Shown here in pieces: positions 30,309-40,506 of a DNA stretch of 64,000 nucleotides. The DNA is from a virus. A model generated the notes under the pieces. That model worked only from the letters and a program-made list of their open reading frames with translations, did not search any database and had not been told where the DNA came from. The position numbers and the translations under genes were made by a program. The stretch's first letter is position 1, and the number at the start of each line of letters is the position of its first letter. Location: positions 1 through 64,000 of the IMG/VR virus record IMGVR_UViG_3300028388_001808; one strand, given 5' to 3'.

Positions 30309-31514
30309 TTAAAGAAACGCCAAATTAACAGTTCCTTGAATATCGGCATTAGCTGACAGCGGAGTAGCACATAGTACAATCTCGTCAGGTACTCCTGCTA
30401 CAGTACTTCCTGGATAGAGCAAGTTACTGTAAGTGCTTTTACTTCCAGCACCTCCACCAGCACCTCCGCTTGGAACCAGATCACCTATGATCGGATATCC
30501 TCCTGTAACAGTATTTGCGGTTGCTCCATAGGCAGCCTGTATAGGAGCATTCGCTACATCTGAGTAAGTAAACGTATCCGCTACTGTAGGATTTAGCAGT
30601 AACGCCCAACGAAAAGCACCTGATTGTTCATTGATTACAGAGAGAGAAAGCACCTTAACTACGTTATCAAGGTGAGTAGATTTCAATTTATAACCAACTA
30701 CAGCGTAAGTCGTATTAGCATCGTTAGCGTCTACGTGAGTAGGAACAGTAGTAAGTTCTCTTGTATGACCGACGAGTTCTATACCACCCTCAGAAGACAC
30801 AGATGAACAGATACATTCCAAGTCTGCTGCTGGACCTGTTCCGTCATTCTCTATTTCATAACGAATAGGAAGGTTTGGTGTAGTCATATAAACACCAGCA
30901 GCACTGTTAGCATGGTTCCATTGTAGTACATAAGTAGGCTGTCCGTTATTGATGAAGCCTACACGAATAGAACCTACTCCTAACCATTCGAAATCAATTT
31001 CTATGATTAAAGAGTTTTCAGGATTCAAGTATAAATCTCTAAAAAGATTCCACTCTGCTTGCTGCTTCACCTCATCTACGGCAGAACCTGTAGTGTAACT
31101 TCTACGTTTGATGCTGATATCTGTATCCGTAATGTCTACAAAAATGCCATTTTTGTCATCAAAGTAGCCTACTTTTCGTGAAATGCCAGCAACAGGCGTA
31201 CCAAACGTTGTTGTAGCAAATACCTGATGCGACTTTGCCGACTGATAGTCAAACCGCTGCTTGCTTTGACGTACTCTACGACCAGCCGTAGCATCGGAAA
31301 CAGAAAGCGTAACGCTGGATTTGTTAATATTATAGGTAGAATCTGTACCTCCGCCACTAACTTCTACATCATCCCACAAAATAGCGCGATTGTCTCCAAG
31401 TAGTTTTGATCCCCATTGTGTATAAGGTTGAGAAACGCGCTCTCTGCCAAATGCGTCTTTAGTGAAGTCTCCAAAATAAGGCGGAACATACGAAGCAGTC
31501 GACTGTGTAGACAT
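30309..31514 (-). CDS. Beta-rich virion protein, fibre or decoration-like
   Basis: A 401-residue soluble protein, Thr/Ser/Gly-rich, without signal peptide. The N-terminal region has DFTKDAFGRERVSQPYTQW, a type of sequence I associate with phage decoration or fibre proteins of other environmental phages. A Gly-rich hinge (SGGAGGGAG) lies near residues 353-361. It sits between the head-fibre-like gene and the signal-peptide fibre genes. Structural role likely; exact location on the virion unknown. Confidence 0.55.
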   Translation of the reverse strand: MSTQSTASYVPPYFGDFTKDAFGRERVSQPYTQWGSKLLGDNRAILWDDVEVSGGGTDSTYNINKSSVTLSVSDATAGRRVRQSKQRFDYQSAKSHQVFATTTFGTPVAGISRKVGYFDDKNGIFVDITDTDISIKRRSYTTGSAVDEVKQQAEWNLFRDLYLNPENSLIIEIDFEWLGVGSIRVGFINNGQPTYVLQWNHANSAAGVYMTTPNLPIRYEIENDGTGPAADLECICSSVSSEGGIELVGHTRELTTVPTHVDANDANTTYAVVGYKLKSTHLDNVVKVLSLSVINEQSGAFRWALLLNPTVADTFTYSDVANAPIQAAYGATANTVTGGYPIIGDLVPSGGAGGGAGSKSTYSNLLYPGSTVAGVPDEIVLCATPLSANADIQGTVNLAFL

Positions 31515-31518
31515 AATA

Positions 31519-32031
31519 TTAAAGTTGGCCCATAATCTCCCAATTACCTGACAAACCTGTTACCAGACTTACACAAGTACCGGGAGTGGTGATTTGATAA
31601 TGATAAACATCAAAAATTCCAGCATCGTGAGGACGCTGCATAAAAGGATCGGAGCCTATAACGTTTCTACTGACAGGGGTTAAAAACGGATGAAAGCTAT
31701 CCGTATTATCGTTCTGGAAATCTTTAACCGTTGCTGTCGCTCCTTTACCGCCTACTATTGTAATCGTTAGTTCGTTTCCATTCAGATAACTTGAGTCGCC
31801 TCTTAAACGAAAAGAGATCAGATTGATTGTAGCTGGTACATCAATCTGAACTCCTCCGCTAACCTTTGTGCATTCTATTCCTTCGCCGTCTGCAAATACG
31901 ATACATCCGTTTCCGGCATCATACCTCCGTAAAGCGGTATCATCCAGTCTGTCATCAAGTTTATCCAACTCACAAACGAGTATGTTTCCTGTGACGACTG
32001 GTATATCACGTAAAGGCATTCCTTTAAACAT
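31519..32031 (-). CDS. Small beta-rich virion protein, unknown
   Basis: A 170-residue protein with alternating beta strands and no membrane segment. It ends five bases before the next gene. The pattern of short Gly/Thr-rich turns suggests a jelly-roll-like decoration or adaptor protein. Its position after the head-fibre-like gene supports a virion role. No family recognised. Confidence 0.5.
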   Translation of the reverse strand: MFKGMPLRDIPVVTGNILVCELDKLDDRLDDTALRRYDAGNGCIVFADGEGIECTKVSGGVQIDVPATINLISFRLRGDSSYLNGNELTITIVGGKGATATVKDFQNDNTDSFHPFLTPVSRNVIGSDPFMQRPHDAGIFDVYHYQITTPGTCVSLVTGLSGNWEIMGQL

Positions 32032-32101
32032 AGCAGAACTTTAAGGAATAAAGAAAGTAGTGAGGAGACTGTACAAAGGCAACCAGTCTCCTCATGAATC
32101 T

Positions 32102-32491
32102 TCAAAGCTTTATCATCAACTCGCCCGTAGCTTGCTTGTATACCATTCCTGCTGTAAGTCCGCCTGCACCAGCAGCAGCGTCGTCTGCATAGGTAGGAAT
32201 GGCAGCAAGAGTGAGTACCAAGTTATCTGTAGGAGTGAGTGTGATATTCGTAGGAGACGTAACGACTATCTCACCAGTACCACCAGCATCGATAGTAACA
32301 TCATCACCAGCATTGATGTCAACAGCTCCAGCAGTTGCTGTGATGTCAACTTCACCCGTAGCTGCTGTAATTCCAAAAGAGTCTACAGCAAAAACAGGAT
32401 TTACCGATGTATTGTCAATGTCTCCGAAGTAACGTTCAATGAAGTTTTGAATCTTTTTGATCCAGGACTTCATTCTATAAAGTGACCACAT
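32102..32491 (-). CDS. Head-fibre-like protein (phi29-type fibre repeat)
   Basis: A 129-residue protein. After a short basic N-terminal helix there is a beta-helix-like tract of alternating VDI/VDINA units with Gly/Asp turns (about residues 45-90), and a C-terminal motif DDAAAGAGGLTAGMVYKQ then GELMIKL, which resembles the C-terminal signature of phage head-fibre proteins (Phage_fiber_2 type). The first ATG is used here; a second at codon 7 (MKSWIKK) is an equally good start. crAss-like phages carry head fibres, and the gene lies near the capsid genes. Confidence 0.65.
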   Translation of the reverse strand: MWSLYRMKSWIKKIQNFIERYFGDIDNTSVNPVFAVDSFGITAATGEVDITATAGAVDINAGDDVTIDAGGTGEIVVTSPTNITLTPTDNLVLTLAAIPTYADDAAAGAGGLTAGMVYKQATGELMIKL

Positions 32492-32528
32492 ATTTCAAAT
32501 TTTAAAAGGTTAAGAAATAAGGTTCACT

Positions 32529-33626
32529 TTAATCACCACAGCAAGAAGCTACATCATTAGCTACAGCAGGCATGCCACTTGCAGCAGCAAGCGCATCTAC
32601 TACAGCAGCAAACGAAACGTCTCCACCACATTCTGCAAGAATAGTCGTATTCAATGTATCCGTGAAGGTCTGGAAACCAGATGCGTGGACATCATCGTAC
32701 GTCAGGTGGAACGTGTTGTAGTTCTTGGTTTTGTCGATAAGATTTGAAACCGGAGAAGGTCCAAAAATAGGACCGCTTTCGTACTGACGATACGGACCGG
32801 GACGACCATTCCAGCCACCTGCGGTATATTCGTCAAAAGCAGCATCGTAGCCCGAAGTTTCTTCGAAGATCAATTCCTGGAAAGTGCTGGTAGTCAGCGG
32901 ACAAGTCCAACCGATAGTACTTACCGAGAAGTTCAAACCGTTCGGTTCGATATAATCTTCGTTGATCTGGCAATACGAAGTCTGTGCTTCGAAAGAACCC
33001 GTCAGGTGCAGATCAGGACATACGTCCGGATTCGCAGCTACCCATACAGCCAGATCATCGATCAGAGCGTCATTAGACGGATCGTGAAGCGTAGCCGTTA
33101 CCAGAGCATCCGGGTCTGCGTTAATGTCGTCACGAAGCTGATCAAGCAGCGTGTAGCAAGGAGCTTCGGTACAACCGTCACAGCAGTCACCACAACAGTC
33201 GGTTTTTGTGATGTAGGTTTTCACCAGATCGTTAAAACCAAAGTTGGTTCCGATACGAGTGTTGTAAAGGTGAACCTTGATACCATAGTCGTTGGTGCAA
33301 CAGCCGTTTTTGAAACCAGTGACTTTGACGATTTTCTCTTGACGAGTTACCCCACAGGAACCTTCCCATGCAATGACTTTCGTCTTTGCGATGTGGTCGC
33401 CCGCACTTTTCAGATAATCATCAACAGTACCATCTCCATCATAGTCTACAGCTACGGCAAGGTAGAACCGGGATACGGTAGCTACTTGAGTTGCGTCAAT
33501 CGACGTATTGGTATCCGCGTTGAAAATACCAAGTTGCCCTACAGCAAGATCAGCAAGGTTTTTATCCTTTGCCAGAACTGCCGTATCAGCAATTGGAAGA
33601 ACGGAAAATACATGATTGTTGCGCAT
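32529..33626 (-). CDS. Virion protein with Cys cluster, capsid-block
   Basis: A 365-residue acidic protein. A dense Cys cluster (TKDCCGDCCDGCTEAPC region, near residues 141-158) plus a C-terminal CCGD suggests metal binding or disulfides. The N-terminal part is beta-rich and looks like a capsid-associated or auxiliary head protein. The base composition is richer in G and C than its neighbours, as for other strongly expressed capsid genes such as the major capsid protein. Function assigned from position only. Confidence 0.55.
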   Translation of the reverse strand: MRNNHVFSVLPIADTAVLAKDKNLADLAVGQLGIFNADTNTSIDATQVATVSRFYLAVAVDYDGDGTVDDYLKSAGDHIAKTKVIAWEGSCGVTRQEKIVKVTGFKNGCCTNDYGIKVHLYNTRIGTNFGFNDLVKTYITKTDCCGDCCDGCTEAPCYTLLDQLRDDINADPDALVTATLHDPSNDALIDDLAVWVAANPDVCPDLHLTGSFEAQTSYCQINEDYIEPNGLNFSVSTIGWTCPLTTSTFQELIFEETSGYDAAFDEYTAGGWNGRPGPYRQYESGPIFGPSPVSNLIDKTKNYNTFHLTYDDVHASGFQTFTDTLNTTILAECGGDVSFAAVVDALAAASGMPAVANDVASCCGD

Positions 33627-33639
33627 AGCAATTCAAATT

Positions 33640-34347
33640 TTATTGAATAGATAATTGATAGTTAGCTTGTTTTACTTGGTAATCAGGCATTTGCAAATCA
33701 CCAGATAACAATAACGCTGCCAGTCTTACGATCTCTATATGCGTATGATCAGGCAAATCGCAATCTTGACTTCCAGTTAAAACAACTCCGCCTCCCGTTG
33801 TATACGTACCATCGCCATAGTCTTGAGCGTTGTGTATGTATGCAGGTTGTTTGAGATATGTCAATCTGGTAGTACTCACGATGAATGATCCATTGTGTAA
33901 AAAACTCAACCCTTTATCAGTAAGTCTTACATTCAGGACCTGCCAGTTAAAGTTAGATACACTAAGTTCATCATTTTCATCGTCGTCAAGATCAACATAC
34001 GTACAAAGTACATTCTTTGTACACTCTCCTTTCTTTATGTCTGACCTGCATTTTGCGTAAAATAAAAAATCTTCAGGCAGCGTCAGCGTAGAAGAAAGAC
34101 CGTCAGAATCAGGAATGGGAGTACTATTGTACTCCCTTACCAGTGTTCGTATATCGTGGATACTTCTTCCAGAAGATTCGTAACCAAGTTGCCTAGCTAT
34201 TCTAGGCTGCGTTACGAATTTCACAAAAGTAATGACCGCATCATTCAAGGCAGAATCCAGTGCAGGAATCCTAAGATTCTCATACTTTCTGGAATCAACT
34301 TTGTTCAGTACAGAACGTAAACGAACGATCATTTCTCGTGCTGTCAT
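33640..34347 (-). CDS. Head-completion/connector protein
   Basis: A 235-residue protein starting MTAREMIVRLRSVLNKVDSR, a helical N-terminal domain as in head-completion adaptors (gp6/gp7-type), then a beta-rich middle and a short helical tail. It overlaps the upstream gene by four bases. In crAss-like phages a comparable small protein follows the capsid gene region. Function inferred from fold pattern and position. Confidence 0.55.
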   Translation of the reverse strand: MTAREMIVRLRSVLNKVDSRKYENLRIPALDSALNDAVITFVKFVTQPRIARQLGYESSGRSIHDIRTLVREYNSTPIPDSDGLSSTLTLPEDFLFYAKCRSDIKKGECTKNVLCTYVDLDDDENDELSVSNFNWQVLNVRLTDKGLSFLHNGSFIVSTTRLTYLKQPAYIHNAQDYGDGTYTTGGGVVLTGSQDCDLPDHTHIEIVRLAALLLSGDLQMPDYQVKQANYQLSIQ

Positions 34348-35297
34348 TCTTCAGAAGTTTTCCTTGTTTTCCTCGTTTTTTTTGGAGGTGTGTCCTCTTC
34401 AACATCTTCTACTACCTCTTTCAAAGATACAGTTTTTGCAGCTTCTATAGGAGTAGCGTCTGCTGGTTTTGAGGAACCCTCTTCAATTTTTTCCATGATC
34501 GCCAACTTGATCTGCTGATTGGTCGGATTTAGGAAGTAAGTTACAGCGTCTTCAAAGTCATATCCGATCATACTGTCGAGATACATGATCGCAGGACCAT
34601 CGTGACGAAGTACAAACTTCTCAAGACCTCTAACAATCATAGATCGAGTAGTCTTTTCTTTATCACTCATGTTTAGATAACGCAGAAGTTTTGCAATGTT
34701 TGGTTCTTCTACATCACCTTCTATGATCTTGGCAAATTCCAGATCAAGAGAATCTGCGTTATGACCTTTACCAGACCTGCTTGTAACCGCTTCAAAAAGC
34801 GTACGTTTCTGTTCTGTACTCAGAGGAGACAGTGCGACATAGGCTTTCTGCTTCAATTGTACTTTGCTTGCCTTCAGTGCAGCATTTTGACGCTCGTCGT
34901 AAATAACGTGAGTAGCGTCTGGCCACAAACCTTTTTCCCATTCTTCAATGGAGTTTGCCACATAGCGACTGGCAAGCATATTTTTCCACTTGACAAAATC
35001 ACGTGGATTGTTCGGATTCAGAAGTGTCGTTCTGTTAGGAAGACGTAACCAGGAAGCCGGACTGCTCCAATAAGGATGAGGCTTCTCCGGATCAAACTTT
35101 CTGGAAAGGTCTACTCCCAAAAGATTTGAATACTTTTCTTCCTCTTCAGGAGTCAATCCAGTTGCGTATCCTCCAATATCCGGATCGTAAAGAACTTCAT
35201 ATTTCTTTTCAGAACCGAAGTCACGGTCTTCCGGACCCCACCATTCAGGACGTTTACCGTTAAACGGTACAGGTCTAATCTCAATGAACTCTTGCAT
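34344..35297 (-). CDS. Capsid-block protein of unknown role
   Basis: A 317-residue soluble protein with many charged residues and a long Lys/Arg/Glu-rich C-terminal tail (about residues 285-317). The N-terminal region has several Trp/Pro motifs (GKRPEWWGPEDRDFG). It starts in a 123-base gap after the capsid gene and ends overlapping the head-completion gene. It may be a capsid-associated scaffold remnant or a head-closure factor. No known domain recognised. Confidence 0.55.
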   Translation of the reverse strand: MQEFIEIRPVPFNGKRPEWWGPEDRDFGSEKKYEVLYDPDIGGYATGLTPEEEEKYSNLLGVDLSRKFDPEKPHPYWSSPASWLRLPNRTTLLNPNNPRDFVKWKNMLASRYVANSIEEWEKGLWPDATHVIYDERQNAALKASKVQLKQKAYVALSPLSTEQKRTLFEAVTSRSGKGHNADSLDLEFAKIIEGDVEEPNIAKLLRYLNMSDKEKTTRSMIVRGLEKFVLRHDGPAIMYLDSMIGYDFEDAVTYFLNPTNQQIKLAIMEKIEEGSSKPADATPIEAAKTVSLKEVVEDVEEDTPPKKTRKTRKTSEE

Positions 35298-35362
35298 GTG
35301 CTGTTATTTGTTGTGTATTGTTTATAAAATGCTGACTGTTTTTTTGTTCTGAAGAAGACTTA

Positions 35363-35379
35363 TGGGGGACAAGCCCCCA
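35363..35379. terminator. Strong GC hairpin after the major capsid gene
   Basis: A short stem of TGGGGG and CCCCCA with a four- to five-base loop sits 42 bases after the major capsid stop, on the minus-strand transcript. No long T-run follows directly, so it may be a partial terminator or an mRNA-stabilising hairpin that raises capsid expression over downstream genes. Confidence 0.5.
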
Positions 35380-35420
35380 CAAGTTTCTTACAACAGAACA
35401 CAACAGTAGAACAGTACAGC

Positions 35421-36875
35421 TTACGAATTACGTTGCAGAATCAATTCACCACAACGGCTCGTATCTTCGATATGTACACCACAGCGATCAACTACGTGCA
35501 TTTCGTAGTAGTCACCACTATGCGACATGCCTTTGTTGTTTACAGGTCCATAAGGAGTCTGCAAACCATGTACGTAACCGAGTTTGAATTCATTCTTTTT
35601 CTTCATGAGTTTCACGTTGCTCGAAACACCCTCACCAGAGAAGTCGAGGAACGTATAACGCATGGATTCAGTCGGATAACCCGTAACCGGATCAATTTCA
35701 AAGTTGATTTCCCGATCATCATACAGAGGCAGGTGAATCAGTCGCAGAGACGAACCATTAGCCATTTTGTATTTGATGAACTGGAAGCCGTAACTCTTGG
35801 CATTGGTGTGGTACGGAGACTTATCATCCTGGATGAAGTAGCTGTCTACGGTGATGAAACCTTTCTTCGAGAGTTCATCAGTGATGGCACGATGGAATTG
35901 AATCATACCGTATTCACCCGTAAAGGCTACCATTTCACGCTTCGAACCGGGAGATACGCGATTGTAGAATACATCCATGAGGTATTCTTCGATCAGACGA
36001 GCCGTCAGGTGGCTGTAGCGGTGGATGTGTGATTTTTCAAGAAGTTCCTGAACACCAGGACCGGAGTAGATCGGACGACCGTTTGCACCAAGTACAGTAG
36101 ACGTACTGCGGCTGTACCAGTAACCCCTTTCGAGTTCACGATACCATTGTTCCCAGTATTCTACTTCAGCATACTTGACCCACGTATCGTGCATCTTTCC
36201 TTTGCTGTCAGGAATCTTCACAGCGAGTACTTCGTTTGCAGCATCACCAGTTACCTGATACTCCTTACGATAGCGCGACATGCGGCTACCAAGAGTCATC
36301 GGCAGACTGTACTGAGTGCTACCAGACTGTTGACCAGCTTCTTCATACTGGCTGAACAGTTTAGCCCACTGCGTACCTGCTTTGAAGTACTTGAGAGGAA
36401 TGTAAAAGTCGATTGCATCGTTCATCGGACGGACTTTGTAAATCCAGCCGTTTCCATGACGACGCGGATGGTCCTGAATACGGACCTGATACTTTTTGTC
36501 GGAAGTACCTGGGTGCATGATATCACCTGGCTTGTACCAGTTGGTATCCCACTTCATTTCGATAACGGTACGACCCACACCGGGTTGCGTTACTCCAGCA
36601 GGAGTAATATCTTCCAGAATCACTGCGGGACGAGTGTTTGCTGTACGCAAATCCCACTCCCAATGACTCTTACCGATAGTCTCCATTTTGCCTGTCATGC
36701 CCAATACAGCAGATAGCGGATTGTCGCTATAACGGTACGCAGTGAAAAGCTTCATCATCGTACCCTGCAATCGTTCAGGCTTGGCAATCAGAGCCGCCCC
36801 AAGGTGGTTCATTTCCGTCATGTTAGCGTGCCAAGGCATCTTACGAATGACGAGATTTGATTGAACAGCAGCCAT
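35421..36875 (-). CDS. Major capsid protein
   Basis: The 484-residue protein follows the acidic scaffold-like gene and the portal gene, the standard order for a HK97-fold major capsid protein in crAss-like phages. It has no membrane segment, is rich in Tyr, Trp and Arg and has a long central beta/alpha region. It is richer in G and C with preferred codons, fitting very high expression. The gene is followed by a strong hairpin and a 123-base gap, another sign of differential expression. Assignment by order and composition; I did not compare sequences. Confidence 0.8.
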   Translation of the reverse strand: MAAVQSNLVIRKMPWHANMTEMNHLGAALIAKPERLQGTMMKLFTAYRYSDNPLSAVLGMTGKMETIGKSHWEWDLRTANTRPAVILEDITPAGVTQPGVGRTVIEMKWDTNWYKPGDIMHPGTSDKKYQVRIQDHPRRHGNGWIYKVRPMNDAIDFYIPLKYFKAGTQWAKLFSQYEEAGQQSGSTQYSLPMTLGSRMSRYRKEYQVTGDAANEVLAVKIPDSKGKMHDTWVKYAEVEYWEQWYRELERGYWYSRSTSTVLGANGRPIYSGPGVQELLEKSHIHRYSHLTARLIEEYLMDVFYNRVSPGSKREMVAFTGEYGMIQFHRAITDELSKKGFITVDSYFIQDDKSPYHTNAKSYGFQFIKYKMANGSSLRLIHLPLYDDREINFEIDPVTGYPTESMRYTFLDFSGEGVSSNVKLMKKKNEFKLGYVHGLQTPYGPVNNKGMSHSGDYYEMHVVDRCGVHIEDTSRCGELILQRNS

Positions 36876-36894
36876 TTTTGATTTATGTTAAAAG

Positions 36895-38040
36895 TTAAAA
36901 GAAATCAGCCAGTCGCTTCTTTTCACCAGTATCTGTTTCAGACCTTCTGGTTGTCAAGCTTTTACGTGCTTTTCTTGTCTTTGAAGTAATCACTGCGTTT
37001 TTCAGGTTACTCAACTCCAGGTCTTCACGTACGAGCTTTGCAAGAAGCATCAATTTTTCAGGATCGCGGTAAACCTCTTGTAAATCTTTAGCGAACTGAC
37101 TGACTTTTTCACCCTTACTGGCAGGGGCTAAAACATAGTCAGGCAAGCTGGTATCGGATTTACCCAGTTTAACATTCGAAGCTTTACCACTACGTACAAT
37201 GTCTTGTAGTGCCTTGTACGTATTCTTTCTATTTTCTGCGGCAGTGCGCCTCAGTTCTTCTTGACGTTCTAGCAGAGCAGCCTTTTCAGCCTTCTCTTTC
37301 TCTACGAGCTTGTTGTGATATTTCTTGGCTCTGCTTTCCAGCTTACCAAGCTCTATCAGCGTTTCAATCTCATCTTCAGCTTCATCCTCTGTGAATCCTT
37401 CCTCTTTAAGCTTTGCACGAAGCACAGCTTTCTGAGCAGATTCCTTCGTGATGTCCATGCTTTCGTAGTCTCCAGACTTACTATAGGTCTGTATGAAATC
37501 GGAGGTCTTGCCTCCATTTCGTTTGAACATCAAGAACTGACGAGCGTCATCATCCAGTTCATCCTGAAAGAATGTGGATAGTGCTTCATCGACACGTTTT
37601 TCAATTTTCGACTCTACTCTTTCGTAGAAGTCATCTACATCTTTGATTGGTTCTTCGTCTTCTTCTTTATCGAAGATACCTTCTTCGAGAAGGTTGTCAT
37701 AAAGGTTCGAGTAGACGTCTTTTTCTGATCCACCTGTTTCCTTTTCAGGTTCATCATCTTCGTCTTCGTCACCTTCGTCTTCATCGTCACTAGTTTCAGT
37801 CTCTTTTGAATCGTCTTTGCTGTCTTCGGTATCCTCAGAACCATCACTAAAATCATCTTCAGAACCTTCGTCAGAGCCGTCATCTTCAGAACCCTCTTCA
37901 AAAAACTTGAAGTTGTCGTCTTCTTCAGGCTCTTCTTTTTCTCGTTTGTCAGCAAGAACGTCAATCTCATCCAGTGACGATCCAGGAACTTCAGAACTAG
38001 CATCCCATTCAAAACCTAGTGTTCCGCTATTGTCTTCCAT
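36895..38040 (-). CDS. Scaffolding-protein candidate
   Basis: A 381-residue protein between portal and capsid genes. The first 120 residues are extremely acidic (runs of Asp/Glu/Ser), and the rest is mostly charged helix with coiled-coil character, ending in a basic tail (TRKARKSLTTRRSE). This profile and position match phage scaffolding proteins that direct capsid assembly and then leave or are cut. No protease motif was seen. Confidence 0.7.
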   Translation of the reverse strand: MEDNSGTLGFEWDASSEVPGSSLDEIDVLADKREKEEPEEDDNFKFFEEGSEDDGSDEGSEDDFSDGSEDTEDSKDDSKETETSDDEDEGDEDEDDEPEKETGGSEKDVYSNLYDNLLEEGIFDKEEDEEPIKDVDDFYERVESKIEKRVDEALSTFFQDELDDDARQFLMFKRNGGKTSDFIQTYSKSGDYESMDITKESAQKAVLRAKLKEEGFTEDEAEDEIETLIELGKLESRAKKYHNKLVEKEKAEKAALLERQEELRRTAAENRKNTYKALQDIVRSGKASNVKLGKSDTSLPDYVLAPASKGEKVSQFAKDLQEVYRDPEKLMLLAKLVREDLELSNLKNAVITSKTRKARKSLTTRRSETDTGEKKRLADFF

Positions 38041-38113
38041 ACAAAGTTAAATTTAAAAGTGTACAAATGTAAATTAAGCTGCTGTATTCTGTATTAGAAA
38101 GTCCTACATAGCA

Positions 38114-40492
38114 TTATTCTTTTTTCTTTGCATCTTGCTTGACTTTCTGTCGCTCTATATCAACCTTTTGCTGCTCTATATCAAGCTTCCTGTTCTCTAT
38201 CTGTGCATCTTTTCCGCTTCGATAAAGCTCAAGAACGTCAGGAATACCATCATTGTCCATGTCTTTATCCTGATTAAATCCAGCAGATAGCATTGCTTGC
38301 TTTTGTAGTTCAGTCTTTCTTCGTTCCTCTTCTTTGACTCTAATCTCATCTAATCTGTTCTTGTGTTGCTTATCTTCAGTTTCCTGACGCATAGCTTCTA
38401 TCTCCTTAGCCTGTGCAGCAGCTTGCTTCTGAGTTTCTACATCTTTAGTACGTTTGCGCTCTTCTGCATCAGCCAGTTCTTCTTCAGCCTCAGCTATATT
38501 CGTACTGCGGTACAGCTTGATAATATCAGAAAGTTCTACGCTCTGAGTCTGCATTGCAGCATGTCCAAGCTGCTGGATCAGATTCATCACTTCAGAGTCT
38601 TTTGCTGCATTCGACACAAACACACCAAATGAAGCATTATCCAGAAGTGCTACATTAGAAGAAAGGTTCAACATTTCCAGAGAAAGATCGTCTAATGTAT
38701 AGACCAGATAATCAGGAGGATCGAGTGCATAAGAAGCTTTAGCCACCTCAAGTAATTGAGACAGTACATGCTTCTTTACATTATTGTGCAGATCAAAGTA
38801 AGGCTCAAGTAGATTCGAAGATTGGATAATCTGTTGCTGTACATTAGTAACAGCCTCCGTAGGACTTATCTGCGCCTCTATCTGTTTTGGAATACCAACA
38901 GACTCACCACAACGTCGTTCAATATATTCAGCCAGCTCTATGTATTGTCGAATCTGATCTGTATTTGAGAGATCAAGTTCTTTGAACAGATTCGTCACAT
39001 TCATATCTCCCCTGTTCCCTTCTTCCGATGGATTGACCCAGGTGACTCTGTTAGCTGCTGCATAGTACATGAATTTACTAATATCCATCCCCATAGATCG
39101 GGCAACCTTAGTAACATCACCAACAGCAATCTTACCAAGATCAGTAGCCATCAGCACCTCTATCCGATACATGATGATATTATAGTAGTACTGATAGGCT
39201 TTCATCCTATCCATCAGAGCTACAGAAGTAGAGTTCGTATCGGAATAAACAGCACCAATGAAAGGAAGAGGAGCGTAAGTAAGATCATTCAAGTCTTTGT
39301 GCTGGTAAGGAACAGGACGCATCCTTACATACTTGTCTCTGCCTATCTTTATTCCTTCATGTACTTCAGGAATCCAGGTCCACTCGATCTTTAGGTCTCC
39401 GGCTGGTTTGTTTACCTTATACGACTCAGATACAATTCTTTCCTGTTCATTACCATCCGGATCAACATAGGTCAGAAAACCTATTTTCTTCAGACTTCTC
39501 CATGCTCTATGAACGCAACGTATCTTACCTGCTGTTTCATCATAGGTAGAGTCATCAAAACTAAAATCACTATCAGATACAGAAGTCCCGCCAGTAAAGA
39601 AACCGGAATACAGATCATCTATATCTTCATCATTTAGCTCGTCTCCCCATCTGGCTATTACTTCTTCAGGAGATAACCAATACTCCACACCTGCCCATTG
39701 ACGCTCATGTACATAAGGAGTTTCCGTATTTCGATCACAGTCAAAATACTTCGAGTTGATCGTTTTTACAATCGGTCCGTTTCCTTCGTCTGTGACGTAA
39801 TAGATTTCTTCCCCTGACAGTAGAGCATGTTTCCACCCTTCATTAAACTTCCTGTTCAACTCTTGCTTCTCGAACAGATAATTCAATATGCGCTGTCCCA
39901 GAATCTCTACCATATCCTGATGTTCGCGTTTCATGTACTTGCGAACTTCAGGCGGCGTTCTGGCGTCCAGTTCTTCTTGTATCTCTTGTCGTATTTTTTG
40001 AATCTCTTCTTGTGACGGCTGTCTTCCTTCCAGTTCCTGAATCTTCCTTTGCTGGATTTCCATCCTTACAGGTTCCAGAATCTGAGCTACGACAAACCGT
40101 TTGATTCTTTCAGCCTCTTCCTGTTCTCTTCTGGACAAGGCTTCCGGATTAGTCGCCACGACACGCCAGGTAAACGGACGCTTCATTTCCCAGCCAAGTA
40201 AAGCGTTGATCTTACCAGATACAATATCACGATTTGTCATTTCAGCAGGTAACTCACCAGCTTGTGCGCCATAAGGAGCGCATACGTACTCAAAGTCGTT
40301 GATGTTGATGATATTGTTCATCAAGTTGTAGTTGACGGACTTTCTTCTTTTGTCATCAACTCCCTGAAAGGTAAAGCTGAATCTCCCAGAGATAAGATCA
40401 AGTCTATCTATATTGTCTTTGTACCACTGCTTGTCGTCAGCATCCTTCTGAGACTGGGTAAGCTTTTGGGTAAACATATTGTCGGTTGTCAT
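38114..40492 (-). CDS. Portal protein
   Basis: A 792-residue protein directly downstream of the large terminase. It starts MTTDNMFTQKLTQSQKDADD; the middle is mixed alpha/beta and the last 150 residues form a long charged helix rich in Gln/Glu/Lys, as in portal crown/barrel regions. Size fits the P22-like large portals used by crAss-like phages. A calcium-binding-like DKDMDNDGIPDV motif lies near residues 748-759 in the C-terminal tail. Identity rests on order and architecture. Confidence 0.8.
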   Translation of the reverse strand: MTTDNMFTQKLTQSQKDADDKQWYKDNIDRLDLISGRFSFTFQGVDDKRRKSVNYNLMNNIININDFEYVCAPYGAQAGELPAEMTNRDIVSGKINALLGWEMKRPFTWRVVATNPEALSRREQEEAERIKRFVVAQILEPVRMEIQQRKIQELEGRQPSQEEIQKIRQEIQEELDARTPPEVRKYMKREHQDMVEILGQRILNYLFEKQELNRKFNEGWKHALLSGEEIYYVTDEGNGPIVKTINSKYFDCDRNTETPYVHERQWAGVEYWLSPEEVIARWGDELNDEDIDDLYSGFFTGGTSVSDSDFSFDDSTYDETAGKIRCVHRAWRSLKKIGFLTYVDPDGNEQERIVSESYKVNKPAGDLKIEWTWIPEVHEGIKIGRDKYVRMRPVPYQHKDLNDLTYAPLPFIGAVYSDTNSTSVALMDRMKAYQYYYNIIMYRIEVLMATDLGKIAVGDVTKVARSMGMDISKFMYYAAANRVTWVNPSEEGNRGDMNVTNLFKELDLSNTDQIRQYIELAEYIERRCGESVGIPKQIEAQISPTEAVTNVQQQIIQSSNLLEPYFDLHNNVKKHVLSQLLEVAKASYALDPPDYLVYTLDDLSLEMLNLSSNVALLDNASFGVFVSNAAKDSEVMNLIQQLGHAAMQTQSVELSDIIKLYRSTNIAEAEEELADAEERKRTKDVETQKQAAAQAKEIEAMRQETEDKQHKNRLDEIRVKEEERRKTELQKQAMLSAGFNQDKDMDNDGIPDVLELYRSGKDAQIENRKLDIEQQKVDIERQKVKQDAKKKE

Positions 40493-40506
40493 GGCAATTG
40501 TTTTAA

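Noticed and set aside
38042-38049. TAACTTTG on the minus strand directly before the scaffold gene
   Set aside because: It ends one base before the ATG, leaving no room for a transcript start.
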